A DNA stretch of 64,000 nucleotides from Diadophis punctatus similis (taxonomy: Eukaryota; Chordata; Lepidosauria; Squamata; Dipsadidae): NCBI GenBank assembly GCA_023053685.1, contig JALIGW010000144.1, forward strand, positions 355,428-419,427. The letters run 5' to 3'. A program made the position numbers and the translations under genes. Within the stretch, counting starts at the first letter, position 1; every line of letters begins with the position of its first letter. The notes below the pieces were generated by a model. It was given only the letters and a program-made list of their open reading frames with translations. It ran no database searches and had not been told where the DNA came from. Shown piece after piece: positions 41,690 through 52,508 of the stretch.

Positions 41690-42735
41690 CAAGGCAGCGA
41701 AATTACTTAATGCTTCTTCCTCCTTCTATTTTCTCCACAATAACAACCCTGTGAGGTGGGTTAGGCTGAGAGAAAGTGAGTGGGCCAAAGTGTCCCCCCC
41801 ACACACACCTGGCTTTCATGGCTAAGGCAGGACTGGAACTCACAGCCTCCTGGTGATTGGCCCAAAGTCACCCAGCCAGCTTTCATGGCTAAGGCGGGAC
41901 TAGAACTCACTATCTCCTGGTGATTGGCCCAAAGTCACCCAGCCAGCTTTCATGGCTAAGGCGGGACTAGAACTCACTGTCTCCTGGTGATTGGCCCAAA
42001 GTCACCCAGCCAGCTTTCATGGCTAAGGAGGGACTAGAACTCACTGTCTCCTGGTGATTGGCCCAAAGTCACCCAGCCAGCTTTCATGGTTAAGGCAGGA
42101 CTAGAACTCACTGTCTCCTGCTGATTGGCCCAAAGTCACCCAGCCAGCTTTCATGGCTAAGGAGGGACTAGAACTCACTGTCTCCTAGTGATTGGCCCAA
42201 AGTCACCCAGCCAGCTTTCATGGCTAAGGCGGGACTAGAACTCACTGTCTCCTAGTGATTGGCCCAAAGTCACCCAGCCAGCTTTCATGGCTAAGGAGGG
42301 ACTAGAACTCACTGTCTCCTGGTGATTGGCCCAAAGTCACCCAGCCAGCTTTCATGGCTAAGGCGGGACTAGAACTCACTGTCTCCTGGTGATTGGCCCA
42401 AAGTCACCCAGCCAGCTTTCATGGCTAAGGCGGGACTAGAACTCACTGTCTCCTGGTGATTGGCCCAAAGTCACCCAGCCAGCTTTCATGGCTAAGGAGG
42501 GACTAGAACTCACTGTCTCCTGGTGATTGGCCCAAAGTCACCCAGCCAGCTTTCATGGTTAAGGCGGGACTAGAACTCACTGTCTCCTGCTGATTGGCCC
42601 AAAGTCACCCAGCCAGCTTTCATGGCTAAGGTGGGACTAGAACTCACTGTCTCCTGGTGACTGGCCCAAAGTCATTTGGCAAGCTTTCATGGCAAAGGCA
42701 AGTCTTAAACTCATGGTCTCCTGCTTTCTGATATT
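41690..42735 (-). mobile_element. CORE-SINE-like element with internal 67-bp VNTR
   Basis: Reverse strand. 3' part AACAACCCTGTGAGGTGGG at left. The interior, box B (GAGTTCTAGTCCC) plus core (GCTGGCTGGGTGACTTTGGG), is repeated about 13 times at exactly 67-bp spacing from 41790 to about 42720. Units differ mainly at AAGGCGGG/AAGGAGGG and CTCCTGG/CTCCTAG. Confidence 0.85.
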
Positions 42736-42768
42736 GGAAAATACCTGTCAAATACAAGTCAGCCTGCA

Positions 42769-43154
42769 ATATAGGTAATCTTTGACTTAACAATCATAAT
42801 GGAGCCTGGCCATTATAGTCATAAGTTGTGATGGTTGTAAAATGGGCCACAGACAGGACTGACCTGATTTTATGATCTTTCTTTGGCTGTCCTTAAACAA
42901 ACATTGTAGTTGTTAAGCAAACCAATGGTTCACTATACGGCGTTTTTGCCAAAAATTGGAAGAAAATGCTAAAAATCTTTGGCAAACTTATCGTAAAACG
43001 TGGTTGTGTGACCAAAGGATGCTGGAAACGGCCCTAAATATGGGCCGATGTGGGCTGTCATAACTTTAGAACTGGGTCGTACGTGCCACCAGGGAAATCT
43101 GTCATAACTTTGAACCGTTGCTAAGCGGCTTCCATAAGTCAAGGACATCCTGTA
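42769..43154. mobile_element. Tigger-like MITE, divergent subfamily
   Basis: GGTAATCTTTGACTTAACAAT at left, GCTTCCATAAGTCAAGGAC at right; interior (AAACGTGGTTGTGTGACC) differs from the main family. Confidence 0.6.
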
Positions 43155-43838
43155 AAATCATTTCTCCATGCAGCCATCTTGATTTGAAAGAAGCAATTCT
43201 CTAGATCCCAATTTTGCCTGCAAATCTTTTCTGCTTGGAACCTGGAAAATAATACAGAAAATATTAAAAGTGTTCTGCTTTGTCTGCTGCTATCAATCAC
43301 TCGGATTAAATCCTAAGAGTTGTGGGTGTGGGGGGGGTGCTGATGTGCTTACGTCTTCACCCACACTTGGATTTCCATCGGGCAGGGTTGAAGAATGGTG
43401 AAATTAGAGTTATTATCATCCCTGCATTGCCCGGAGGGGGAAAACCGAACTTCTGCAAAGGATAATGAGTGGTGGGTGAACACACACTGCTAATTTCGGA
43501 AGCGCTGCCTAATTTTCTGTGGCATAAACTCTTCGGTTTCTTCGCCCCCAAAACAATGCTATTGTTGGAGCTCATCTGGTATTTTAAGAGCTGTGACATT
43601 TTGCCAGGCCCGTAAGTGTTTTGCAACAAGCCGTTGCGAGGCACAATTGGGTTCGATTAAAATTCTTGGTGCCTGCGTTGAATTCTTGTACTGAGGCCCG
43701 GACGTCTGCAGCAGGAGGCGGCTGATACATTCCCGACGGGGAAATTGCAAGCTCTCCAACTGGAAAAATCCTTAATTCTGCACAGCCTTAGCTAAATTTC
43801 TGCAAGGCTCTGACAAGACACTCGGTCACACTTATTCG
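43155..43838. other. Unassigned sequence
   Basis: Non-repetitive; no coding signal I can support. Confidence 0.45.
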
Positions 43839-44178
43839 CTGTTCTTTCTATTTGCTTCTACTGCAAAGCTGGGCCAAAAAAATCCACCTTGGATTTTCTG
43901 AAAAGTTGTATCCTTCTCTGCGAGAGGCTTCCGTTTTTCTGCTTCATTCTCAAGAGGGTTGAATAATTCTTTCCAATTTCCCTTGGCGATGCTTTAAGCT
44001 GACTTTGTGGGAGTAGAAGAGGGGCAGGGGGGGGACCCCTGTTCTTTCTACTTGCTTCTGCCCCAATGAAACACACCCTGGATTTTCTGAAAAGTTTTTT
44101 GTCCTCTCTGCGAGAGGCTTCCGTTTTTCTGCTTCATTTTCAAGATAGATTATGTAGTGCATATTGGGGGCAGGTGTC

Positions 44179-44499
44179 CAGGGGTGGGTTCTAACTTACC
44201 TCGCTGCCGGTTCACTTCTTCCTGCGCCATGCAATACCAAAAAATCTGAAAAAAATCACTCCCCCCCAAAAAAAGCCAAAAACAAGCTGGCAACGTATGC
44301 GCAGTGCTGGAAACTCAGCTTCTGTGCATGCTCAGAAGAAAAAATAAATTCAAAAAATTCAAAAAAAAATTCAAAAAAAAGATGGCGGCACCCACAGACC
44401 AGCACCGACTGAACCGGTTCCGTGACGTCATTGTGATGTCACCAGTGGGTTGCTACCGGTTCGGGTGAACCAGTCCGAACCGGGAGGAACCCACCTCTG
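44179..44499. mobile_element. MITE (CAGGGGTGGGTTCTAACTTA family)
   Basis: Ends CAGGGGTGGGTTCTAAC and AGGAACCCACCTCTG; target duplication not clear. Includes ATGCGCAGTGCTGGAAAC, shared with the partial copy nested in the SPIN-like element at 14512. Confidence 0.7.
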
Positions 44500-44504
44500 G
44501 TGGT

Positions 44505-44585
44505 GACCCTTTGAAAGCTGCATGCAACAAAATTTCATTTTTATGTTTGCCGATTAGTGTACGTTCAAAGGGACAATAAAGTTAT
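44505..44585 (+). mobile_element. LINE 3' tail seeding a (CTAT)n array
   Basis: GTACGTTCAAAGGGACAATAAAG then TTATTCTAT: the polyadenylation-like end of an L2/Rex-type LINE. Confidence 0.65.
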
Positions 44586-44655
<70 letters not shown>

Positions 44656-44682
44656 ATCTATCATCTATCATCTATCTATCAT
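44586..44682 (+). repeat. (CTAT)n microsatellite
   Basis: About 18 units then TCATCTA variants. Confidence 0.97.
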
Positions 44683-44954
44683 AGTTGAAAAGTTCTTTCC
44701 AATTTCTCTTGGCGATGCTTTGAGCTGATTTTGTGGGAATAGAAGAGAGGCAGGGGAGCCCTGCTCTTTCTATTTGCTTCTGCCCCAATGCTGGGCTGAA
44801 ATACACCCTGGATTTTCTGAAAGTTTTTCGTCCTCTCTGCCTGGGGCTTCCGTTTTTCTTCTTCATTTTCAGGAGAGTTGAAAAATTCTTTCCAATTTCT
44901 CTTGCCGACGCTTTGAGCTGACTTCGTAGACAGTAGAAGAGAGGCAGGGGTCAT

Positions 44955-45053
44955 GTGATCACTTCTTATGACCTTGTCTTTTTATGTGCACTGAGATTTT
45001 ATGCACCAAAGACAAATTCCTTGTGTGTCCAATCACACTTGGCCAATAAAGTA
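44955..45053 (+). mobile_element. LINE 3' tail
   Basis: ATTCCTTGTGTGTCCAATCAC then CTTGGCCAATAAAGTA; its (TTCTA)n array resumes only after the inserted MITE at 45054-45683. Confidence 0.7.
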
Positions 45054-45683
45054 CCGTATTTTTCGGAGTATAAGACGCATCGGAGTATAAGACGCACCTT
45101 AGTTTTGGGGGAGGAAAATAAGTGAAAACAATCTGCCTACCAGGTATTCATCTGGCTAGCATCCTTAGTCTGGTCAGCTTCAGCACATTATTTTATCCCC
45201 TGGTTAGGACTTAAAAAAACCTTCTTCTGAGAGAATAACAATGAAAGAACCTTCAAGTCAGTAAGAGCTGGGAAGATCGTTAGCACCTGGTTAGGGCTAG
45301 AAAAAAACTTATTCGGAGCAGCTTCAGCACATTATTTTATCTCCTGGTTAGGACTTAAAAAAACCTTCTTCTGAGAAAATAACAATGAAAGAACCTGCAA
45401 GCCAGTAAGAGCTGGGAAGATAGTTAGCACCTGGTTAGGGCTAGAAAATAACTTACTCGGAGCAAGTAGAGCAATGGAAAAAAATTCTGCAAAGACTTAG
45501 GGCTACAAAAACATTCTTTGGAGAGAGTAACAATGAAAAAGCCTGCAAGGTAAGAGCTGGGAAGATCTGTTAGCACCTAGTTAGGGCTGGCAAAAAAAGC
45601 TACATTCGATGTATAAGACGCACCCAAATTTTCAGCCACTTTTAGGGAGGAAAAAGGTGCGTCTTATACTCCAAAAAGTACGG
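45054..45683. mobile_element. DNA transposon MITE (GGAGTATAAGACGC ends) between LINE tail and its microsatellite
   Basis: Terminal CCGTATTTTTCGGAGTATAA and complement, TA on both sides. Interior has a tandem duplication (CAGCACATTATTTTATC..., twice). Same family as 5129-5608. Confidence 0.82.
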
Positions 45684-46130
45684 TATTCTATTCTATTCTA
45701 TTCTATTCTATTCTATTCTATTCTATTCTATTCTATTCTATTCTATTCTATTCTATTCTATTATTATATTATATAATATAATATTCTCTATTCTATTCTA
45801 TTCTATTCTATTCTATTCTATTACATTACATTACATTACGTTATATTATATTATATTCTTCATTCTATTCTATTCTATTCTATTCTATTCTTAATTCTAT
45901 TCTATTCTATTCTATTCTATTCTATTCTATTCTATTCTATTCTATTATATTCTTCATTCTATTCTATTCTATTCTATTCTATTCTATTCTATTCTATTCT
46001 ATTCTATTCTATTCTATTCTATTCTATTCTATTCTATTCTATTCTTCATTCTATTCCTATTCTATTCTATTCTATTCTATTCTATTCTATTCTATTCTAT
46101 TCTATTCTATTCTATTTTATTCCATTCTGA
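45684..46130 (+). repeat. Long (TTCTA)n array
   Basis: About 445 bp; mostly pure TTCTA with islands of TTACA, TTATA and TCTTCAT. Largest pentanucleotide block in the window. Confidence 0.97.
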
Positions 46131-46137
46131 CTAATCA

Positions 46138-46315
46138 AGTCAACAAAGAAGCCAGATTCACTTAACAACCGTGTTACCAACTTAACTAACACGGTGATTC
46201 ACTTAACCACTCTGGCAAGAAAGGTGGTAAAATGGGGCAAAAACTCAACAACTGACTCGCTTAGCAACAGAAATGTGGGGCTCAATTGTGGCCATCAATC
46301 GAGGACCACCTGCAT
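46138..46315. mobile_element. Tigger-like MITE, right part
   Basis: GAAGCCAGATTCACTTAACA, CTGGCAAGAAAGGTGGTAA, end GAGGACCACCTGCAT. Confidence 0.65.
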
Positions 46316-46915
46316 ATGAGATTTGAGAGGTTTCCTTCCTTGCTTTTCCAGGATCCTTGCAGTTCTGTGAAGTAATCAAAGGCACGGATGGGTTGTCACA
46401 TTTTTGTCCTGTCCTTGTTTGATTTACACAACCAGGGAGGGCTTCTCTGTTTACCTGGGAGCTTTGGGGGAGGGCTAATCCATGCCCACCGGAAGCTCTG
46501 CTGAAGGAAGGGAGATGCGGCTGTTCCTGCTGGGATAGATTTTTAATCTGGGAAACCCAGCCGTGAGGTCAGCTGGCCTGGGCGGTTGAGTGGGGGGCTT
46601 GAGCGGTTCTTTGGCCATCAAAGCTGCTGCATCCAATATCTGTCATTATTGCTTCTGTTGTTTTTCCCGTGCGACTAACCTCATGTCTGCAAGGGGGCGG
46701 GGAATGCATGTATTTTCCCGGAGTGGTAAAACAATTGAGCCTAGAGGAAAATTCACTATGGAGATATAATTTTATCAGGTCATGCCAATGGCCTGCACTT
46801 CTTTCTACCAGCACTATTAAGAATGAAATCCCATTTAATTCAAGAAAAACTTTGGGGATGGTGTGCCACAAAGTCAGTCTGGACCAAGTGATGACGTGGA
46901 CAACAGATGAGATTT
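46316..46915. other. Unassigned sequence
   Basis: No recognised repeat; moderate GC; no supported frame. Confidence 0.45.
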
Positions 46916-48352
46916 TCTTGGCAAGATTTTAGAAGTGGCTTGCCACAACCCACTTCCTGGAGCTGAGAGACAGTAATTGGCCCAAAGTCATCCACCTTGC
47001 TTTCATGACTAAGGCAGGGCTAGAACTCTCAGTCTCCTGGTGATTAGCTCAAAGTCATCCAGCTGGCTTTCATGGCTAAGGTGAGACTAGAACTTACAGT
47101 CTCCTAGTGATTGGCCCAAAGTCACCCAGCCGGCTTTCATGCCTAAGGCGGGACTAGAACTCTCAGTCTCCTGGTGATTGGCCCAAAGTCACCCAGCCGG
47201 CTTTCATGCCTAAGGAGGGACTAGAACTCTCAGTCTCCTGGTGATTAGCTCAAAGTCATCCAGCTGGCTTTCATGGCTAAGGTGAGACTAGAACTTACAG
47301 TCTCCTAGTGATTGGCCCAAAGTCACCCAGCCGGCTTTCATGCCTAAGGCAGGACTAGAACTCTCAGTCTCCTGGTGATTGGCCCAAAGTCACCCAGCCG
47401 GCTTTCATGCCTAAGGAGGGACTAGAACTCTCAGTCTCCTGGTGATTAGCTCAAAGTCACCCAGCCGGCTTTCATGCCTAAGGCAGGACTAGAACTCTCA
47501 GTCTCCTGGTGATTGGCCCAAAGTCACCCAGCCGGCTTTCATGCCTAAGGAGGGACTAGAACTCTCAGTCTCCTGGTGATTAGCTCAAAGTCATCCAGCT
47601 GGCTTTCATGGCTAAGGTGAGACTAGAACTTACAGTCTCCTAGTGATTGGCCCAAAGTCACCCAGCCGGCTTTCATGCCTAAGGCGGGACTAGAACTCTC
47701 AGTCTCCTGGTGATTGGCCCAAAGTCACCCAGCCGGCTTTCATGCCTAAGGAGGGACTAGAACTCTCAGTCTCCTGGTGATTGGCCCAAAGTCACCCAGC
47801 CGGCTTTCATGCCTAAGGAGGGACTAGAACTCTCAGTCTCCTGGTGATTAGCTCAAAGTCATCCAGCTGGCTTTCATGGCTAAGGTGAGACTAGAACTTA
47901 CAGTCTCCTAGTGATTGGCCCAAAGTCACCCAGCCGGCTTTCATGCCTAAGGCGGGACTAGAACTCTCAGTCTCCTGGAGATTGGTCCAAAGTCACCCAG
48001 CCGGCTTTCATGCCTAAGGCGGGACTAGAACTCTCAGTCTCCTGGAGATTGGTCCAAAGTCACCCAGCAAGCTTTCATGCCTAAGGCGGGACTAGAACTC
48101 ACAGTCTCCTGGTGATTGGCCCAAAGTCAACCAGCTGGCTTTCATGGCTAAGGTGGGACTAGAACTCACAGTCTCCTGGTGATTGGCCCAAAGTCACCCA
48201 GCTGGCTTTCATGGCTAAGGTGGGACTAGAACTCACAGTCTCCTGGTGATTGGTCCAAAGTCATCCACCTGGCTTTCATGTTTAAGGTGGGACTAGAACT
48301 CACAGTCTCCCAGTTTCTAGCCCAATACCTTTAACTGCTGTGTCAAACTCTC
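46916..48352 (-). mobile_element. CORE-SINE-like element expanded by a 67-bp VNTR (about 20 units)
   Basis: Reverse strand. Promoter end at right (TTGGGCTAGAAACTGGGAG near 48320), 3' part at left (AAGTGGCTTGCCACAACCC, CCTGGAGCTGAGAGACAG). Between them box B plus core repeats at 67-bp steps. Unit P (GATTAGCTCAAAGTCATCC; AAGGTGAGAC) recurs at 47041, 47242, 47577 and 47846, i.e. spaced 3, 5 and 4 units, giving a higher-order order P-Q-R. Confidence 0.87.
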
Positions 48353-48527
48353 CTTCTCCGATGAAATTTACTCCTAGGTAAACAGCTGTAGGGTTACTGC
48401 TAAGGTTACTTACTGGGGCTATTAAAAGATGCTATCAAGATTCAAGAATAATTTAATCCAAGTATTTTATATGAAGATAATGGAAGGAAGATGTCCTGAC
48501 TTCATACACTCAGTTTTTGAAGTATCT

Positions 48528-48660
48528 ACAGTCCTCGACATACGACTATATTGGAGCCTTCCCATTATGGTTGTATGTCACTGTGGTCATAAAATGATAC
48601 TTTTCACAGCAGTCATAAAGCGAGCTCGGCAGTCATTAAGCAACCTAATGGTTTGCTACA
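48528..48660. mobile_element. Tigger-like MITE, divergent
   Basis: ACAGTCCTCGACATACGAC, then GTGGTCATAAAATGATAC and GTCATTAAGCAACCTAATGG; resembles 42769-43154. Confidence 0.6.
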
Positions 48661-48696
48661 GGTATGGTTTCATTTTCCCAAGGAACTGCACAAATA

Positions 48697-48832
48697 ACAG
48701 AATAACAGAGTTGGAAGGCACCTTGGAGATCTTCTAGTCCAACCCCCTCTGCTCAGGCAGGAAACCCTATACCATTTCAAACAAATGGTTGTCCAATCTC
48801 TTCTTAAAAACCTCCACTGTTGAGAAACTGTT
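48697..48832 (-). mobile_element. CR1 LINE 3' end
   Basis: GTTGGAAGGCACCTTGGAG, CCCTATACCATTTC (unoccupied hAT site), AAAAACCTCCACTGTTG; cut by the next element. Confidence 0.88.
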
Positions 48833-48837
48833 GTGGA

Positions 48838-49290
48838 GGGCCCCTGACGCTGACGTCCTGCCCCTGCTGATTATGCTCCGCCCACACTGCCCTGCCACCC
48901 GTCCTCCATTGATGGACAGACTATGTGTTAAGATATTCATGAACTGGGAGAGCCAATGGTAACAAGGTCAGCCAATGAATAGGCAGAGCAACTAAGTCAG
49001 CTAATGGGAGCTAACCACTTCTGAGTCTGTGCAGAGAATCAAAACTGGAAGTTAAGCTTAAGGCTGGGCGTGGCTCCAGGTCTCCACTCTGTTCTCTTGT
49101 CTCCACTCTGTACTCTTCCACTCTGAACTCTGCTGAAATGAAACTAACTCTCCTGCTTGTGTTTACCTGTAACTGATTGAAGAAGAATTCTACTTGTGGT
49201 ATTGTAAATATATATATTACTATGTTTATAAAGTATTGAATCCAGCTGAATCAATCATCTGTGTGTGCTTCTGGTTTTGATTTTTGCAAA
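48838..49290. mobile_element. Candidate solo LTR
   Basis: Begins near TGTTGTGGAGGGCCCC inside CR1, ends near GATTTTTGCA; holds TCCACTCTGTTCTCTTG-type repeats and TATTGTAAATATATATATTA. A possible AAAC flank is too weak to call a duplication. CR1 does not resume. Confidence 0.45.
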
Positions 49291-49440
49291 AAACTTTAAT
49301 ATTATGTCAAAATCTGTAAATGGTAAAAATTAAAGCCAATTTCTCTTTTGTCTAAGGTGATAGCCATCTACTAGGTCGAATTTTTAAAACTTGAATTTTC
49401 AGAAACTGATTGTCCTCCTTTTTGTTTCTTTCATTTGATT

Positions 49441-49484
49441 CCCTCCCTCCCTCCCTCCCTCCCTCCCTCCCTCCCTCCCTCCCT

Positions 49485-49539
<55 letters not shown>

Positions 49540-49558
49540 TCTTTCTTTCTTTCTTTCT
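49441..49558 (+). repeat. (CCCT)n, (CT)n, (CTTT)n
   Basis: Three pyrimidine blocks in order. Confidence 0.97.
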
Positions 49559-49980
49559 GCTGTTTCTTGGGGAGAAGCAAACATTCCTTCTGATTTTTGT
49601 TTTTTTGTTTTTTACATCACAGCTTCAATATCCGAAGACATCTCTTAGACGTGAAATACTAACCAAATCACTTCCACTAAAAATCTCCGAACTTTTTTTG
49701 AGGAAAGGAAGCAAAAAATAAGAGAAAAATGATCTTACAAAAAGTAAGAACAACTTCTGAGAGAGATCAAGGAAATTCCTCGGAGAGGGAGAAACATCCT
49801 TTGGTGACATTTATTTTTCATTTTACTTCAGGCCATGAACAAAACAGGCTGAAATTGTAGTTAATTCGAAATTATTCTAGTCTTTCTTCTTCTGAGGCTG
49901 CGCGGAAGTATTTAAAAGTCTGTCATACCTGTTGGATTATGCAAGGACTTTTTCCTAACTGGTTTCTGATTGGGTTTAGA
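49559..49980. other. Unassigned sequence
   Basis: Nothing recognised. Confidence 0.5.
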
Positions 49981-49988
49981 CCCTATAG

Positions 49989-50370
49989 CCGTGATGGCGA
50001 ACCTATGGCACGGGTGCCACAAGTGGCACGCGGAGCCATATCGGTGGGCACGCGAGCTCAGGTCTGGCGTGCATGTGTGCACCAGCCGGATGATTTTCGG
50101 GCCTTCTGGGCCCACTGGGAGTCAGGAAACAGGCTGTTTCCAGCCTCCAGAGGGAGTGGGGAAGGCCGTTTTCGCCCACCCCAGGCTCCTAGAGAGGCTC
50201 TGGAGCCTGGGGAGAGCGAAAAATGGGCGTACCATTGCATGCTGGGAGCAGGGGGGGTCATGCGTGCATGTGCGGGGGTGCATGGAATTATGAGTGTGGG
50301 CACGCACACACGTGATCCCCCACATTCCCCCCCTTTTGGCACGCGAACCAAAAAAGGTTCGCCATCACTG
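49989..50370. mobile_element. hAT MITE (GATGGCGAACC family)
   Basis: Ends CCGTGATGGCGAACCTATGG and AGGTTCGCCATCACTG, perfect 8-bp duplication CCCTATAG (49981-49988, 50371-50378). 382 bp. Confidence 0.92.
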
Positions 50371-50384
50371 CCCTATAGCATAGA

Positions 50385-50722
50385 GCAAGTGGCACGTGGA
50401 GCCATATCGGTGCACAAGCCAGCTCAGGTCCGGCCAGCTGATTTTCGGGCCTTCTGGGCCCACTGGGAGTCGGGAAACAGGCTGTTTCCATCCTCCGCAG
50501 GGGGTGCAGAAGGCCCATTTTTTGCTCTCCCCAAGCTCCAGAGCCTTTCTAGGAGCCTGGGGAGGGCGAAAACGGCCTTCCCCCCCATCCCCGGAGGTCC
50601 TCCGGAGGCCAGAAATGGCCCGTTTGCCAACTTCCAAAAGTTGGGAAATGGGCCTCCGGAGGGACTCCGGGCGGGTGGGGAAGGCAGTTTTCGCCTTCCT
50701 CAGGCTCCTAGAAAGCCTGGAT
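50385..50722. mobile_element. Second, end-less copy of the same hAT MITE
   Basis: GTGGCACGTGGAGCCATATCGGTG and TTTTCGGGCCTTCTGGGCCC repeat those of 49989-50370, but terminal sequences are gone. It extends further (CTCCGGAGGCCAGAAATGGC). Confidence 0.75.
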
Positions 50723-50724
50723 TT

Positions 50725-50922
50725 GCTTCATGGCCATATGGTTCACTTAACTGCCATGAGTTTTATTTAACAGTCCCAATGATTGATTTTACAACTGTCA
50801 TAAAAATGGTCATAAAATCACATGAGATCACATGGTGATCCGCTTAACGATCGCGATGACTTACTATCAAAATTCTAAGCCCAATGTTAGACATTAAGTG
50901 AGTATTATCTGTAGAGCTATCA
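50725..50922. mobile_element. Tigger-like MITE remnant
   Basis: TGGTTCACTTAACTGCCATG, ATGGTCATAAAATCACATG, GATCCGCTTAACGATCG. Confidence 0.55.
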
Positions 50923-51044
50923 GATCTGGGCTGTAGGATCCGAATGGCCACTAGAGGGCAGCAAAGAGGTACATAAGAGTGGCTCCTTGCTGCCCTCTTG
51001 TGGTGAATGGTATTTTTGTAGCCTTGATCTGAGAGCTTCTCTTA

Positions 51045-51810
51045 TATGAGTCTGTAGAGATTCTCAGTCATCCAGATCATGGTGCCTTTTTCAGGAAGCA
51101 ACTGGACTTTCTTTGTTTTTTCTTTTGAAGACGTTTCACTTCTCACCCAAGAAGCTTCTTCAGCTCTGAAGGGACAGTGGGGAATGGAAGGATTTATATT
51201 CCTTGCAGACAGCTGGTCATTTGCATCCTTTTAGAGCAGTGGTTCCCAACCTGTGGTACGTGTACCACTAGTGGTACGCGAGGGCCTTCCAGGTGGTACG
51301 CAAACACTTTCGGGGTCATGAATGATTTTTAGTTAGTTATTTTTTACTTCACAAAAATGTTTACTGCCTAACACAAGATAATCTGGCAACGATTTGCAAC
51401 TGTTGCCACACGCCACCCACCTGGTCCCAGCAGCCCGAGAATCCAGTTGCTGGATGCGCGGGGCCAAAAAAGGAACGGTGACTGTTCTGTACTCTCAGCA
51501 GTCGCGCAATAGAACCCTTGTTTTCGTAGTTGGTTTGCGTGTTCTACTTGTACAATTATGGAAATAAAGTGATATCTGATCGAATTAGTTTCTCTGGAAC
51601 CAGGTGGTACGCGGCGACTGTACGGGACCTCCAAGTAGTACTCGATCACAAAAAGGTTGGGAACCACTGTTTTAGAGGGTTGTTGAAGCACTTGGAGGTT
51701 TATCAGTGTCCTCAGGGTCACTGGTTCATGTAGTCTGCAGTTTTTCCTCTGGAAATCCAGTCCTACTCCCACACCATTCCAAGGGTCTTCATCCCAAATT
51801 GTATAGCTAA
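51045..51810. mobile_element. Foldback retroelement tail, long copy, split by hAT
   Basis: GAGATTCTCAGTCATCCAGA, then GAAGACGTTTCACTTCTC and CCAAGAAGCTTCTTCAGC. After the hAT at 51237-51669 it continues AGCACTTGGAGGTTTATCAG. The largest copy, so best for classification; the 173-codon reverse frame across it is a fusion of element pieces. Confidence 0.6.
51237..51669. mobile_element. hAT MITE (GGTTCCCAACC family), inverted copy
   Basis: Ends CAGTGGTTCCCAACC and GGTTGGGAACCACTG, perfect 8-bp duplication TTTTAGAG (51229-51236, 51670-51677). Reverse orientation and 70 bp longer than 7146-7507. Confidence 0.92.
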
Positions 51811-52049
51811 AAGACCATATAGCTAAAAGTCTTCTCTTATGTGACACCTCAGTGGGCAAAATCATGCCCAATCCTCTTCTGCATGGCATCTCCTCCTTTC
51901 CCTTCTATCTGGATTTGTATCTCAGCTTTCCTTTCCTCTTATCATTGCCTTTCTTTGAAAAAATCTTAATTCATCCCATGGAAATTATTCCTAGGTATTC
52001 AAAGGGGAGCTTTTGGCAGTGAGCAAAGGGGAAGAGATGGCAAAGGCAG

Positions 52050-52106
<57 letters not shown>

Positions 52107-52500
52107 GTGGGAAAATTTTGTGTCTTCTTTTTTAAAAAAAAAAAACCCATAATTTGATTTATTTAATTAGGGAAGGAGATGTGATGGTATGTGGGGGAGA
52201 CCTTGGGAGACTAGGCAAAGCCACAAAGCCAAGAGAAATAAAGTGAAATAGACCTTGACCTGCTAAGGTCTAATAAGAGACAGCATAGCCTTCAGCTGCA
52301 TAATGGGCCGGCTAAGAAACTGAGAAGAAACCCTCCCTAGTTTCTTCAGCTGTAAAAAAAGACAGTGGGAAAACTGTGTTTCCACACTTGCAAGATATTG
52401 TCAACATAGCTTTACAGTCAGGGGTGGCATTCTGTTGGTTTGGACCGGTTCGCCTGAACTGGTAGCGGAAATCGCTGGAATTCAAGAAATCCATTTCTGG
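51811..52500. other. Unassigned; (GT)n at 52053-52102
   Basis: A GT tract, and an eroded MITE piece at 52424-52485 (TTGGACCGGTTCGCCTGAAC). Confidence 0.6.
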
Positions 52501-52508
52501 CCTTAGAA

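Larger units (their letters stand above)
43839..44960. repeat. ~170-bp tandem repeat, about 4 copies, interrupted
   Basis: Units contain TTCTTTCTATTTGCTTCT, CTTGGATTTTCTGAAAAGTT, GCGAGAGGCTTCCGTTTTTC, AATAATTCTTTCCAATTTC and GCTTTAAGCTGACTTTGTGG. Two units at 43839-44150 and about 1.7 at 44688-44955. Separated by a MITE, a LINE tail and (CTAT)n. Confidence 0.8.

Noticed and set aside
44179..44499. 8-bp duplication for this MITE
   Set aside because: Candidate flanks CAGGTGTC and GTGGTGAC agree at too few positions.
49939..50838. 299-codon frame
   Set aside because: Spans a hAT MITE, its partial copy and a Tigger-like remnant; no domain, and frame openness comes from GC-rich MITE sequence.
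51368..51889. 173-codon reverse-strand frame
   Set aside because: Crosses the boundary of a hAT MITE inserted with an 8-bp duplication, so it joins unrelated pieces.
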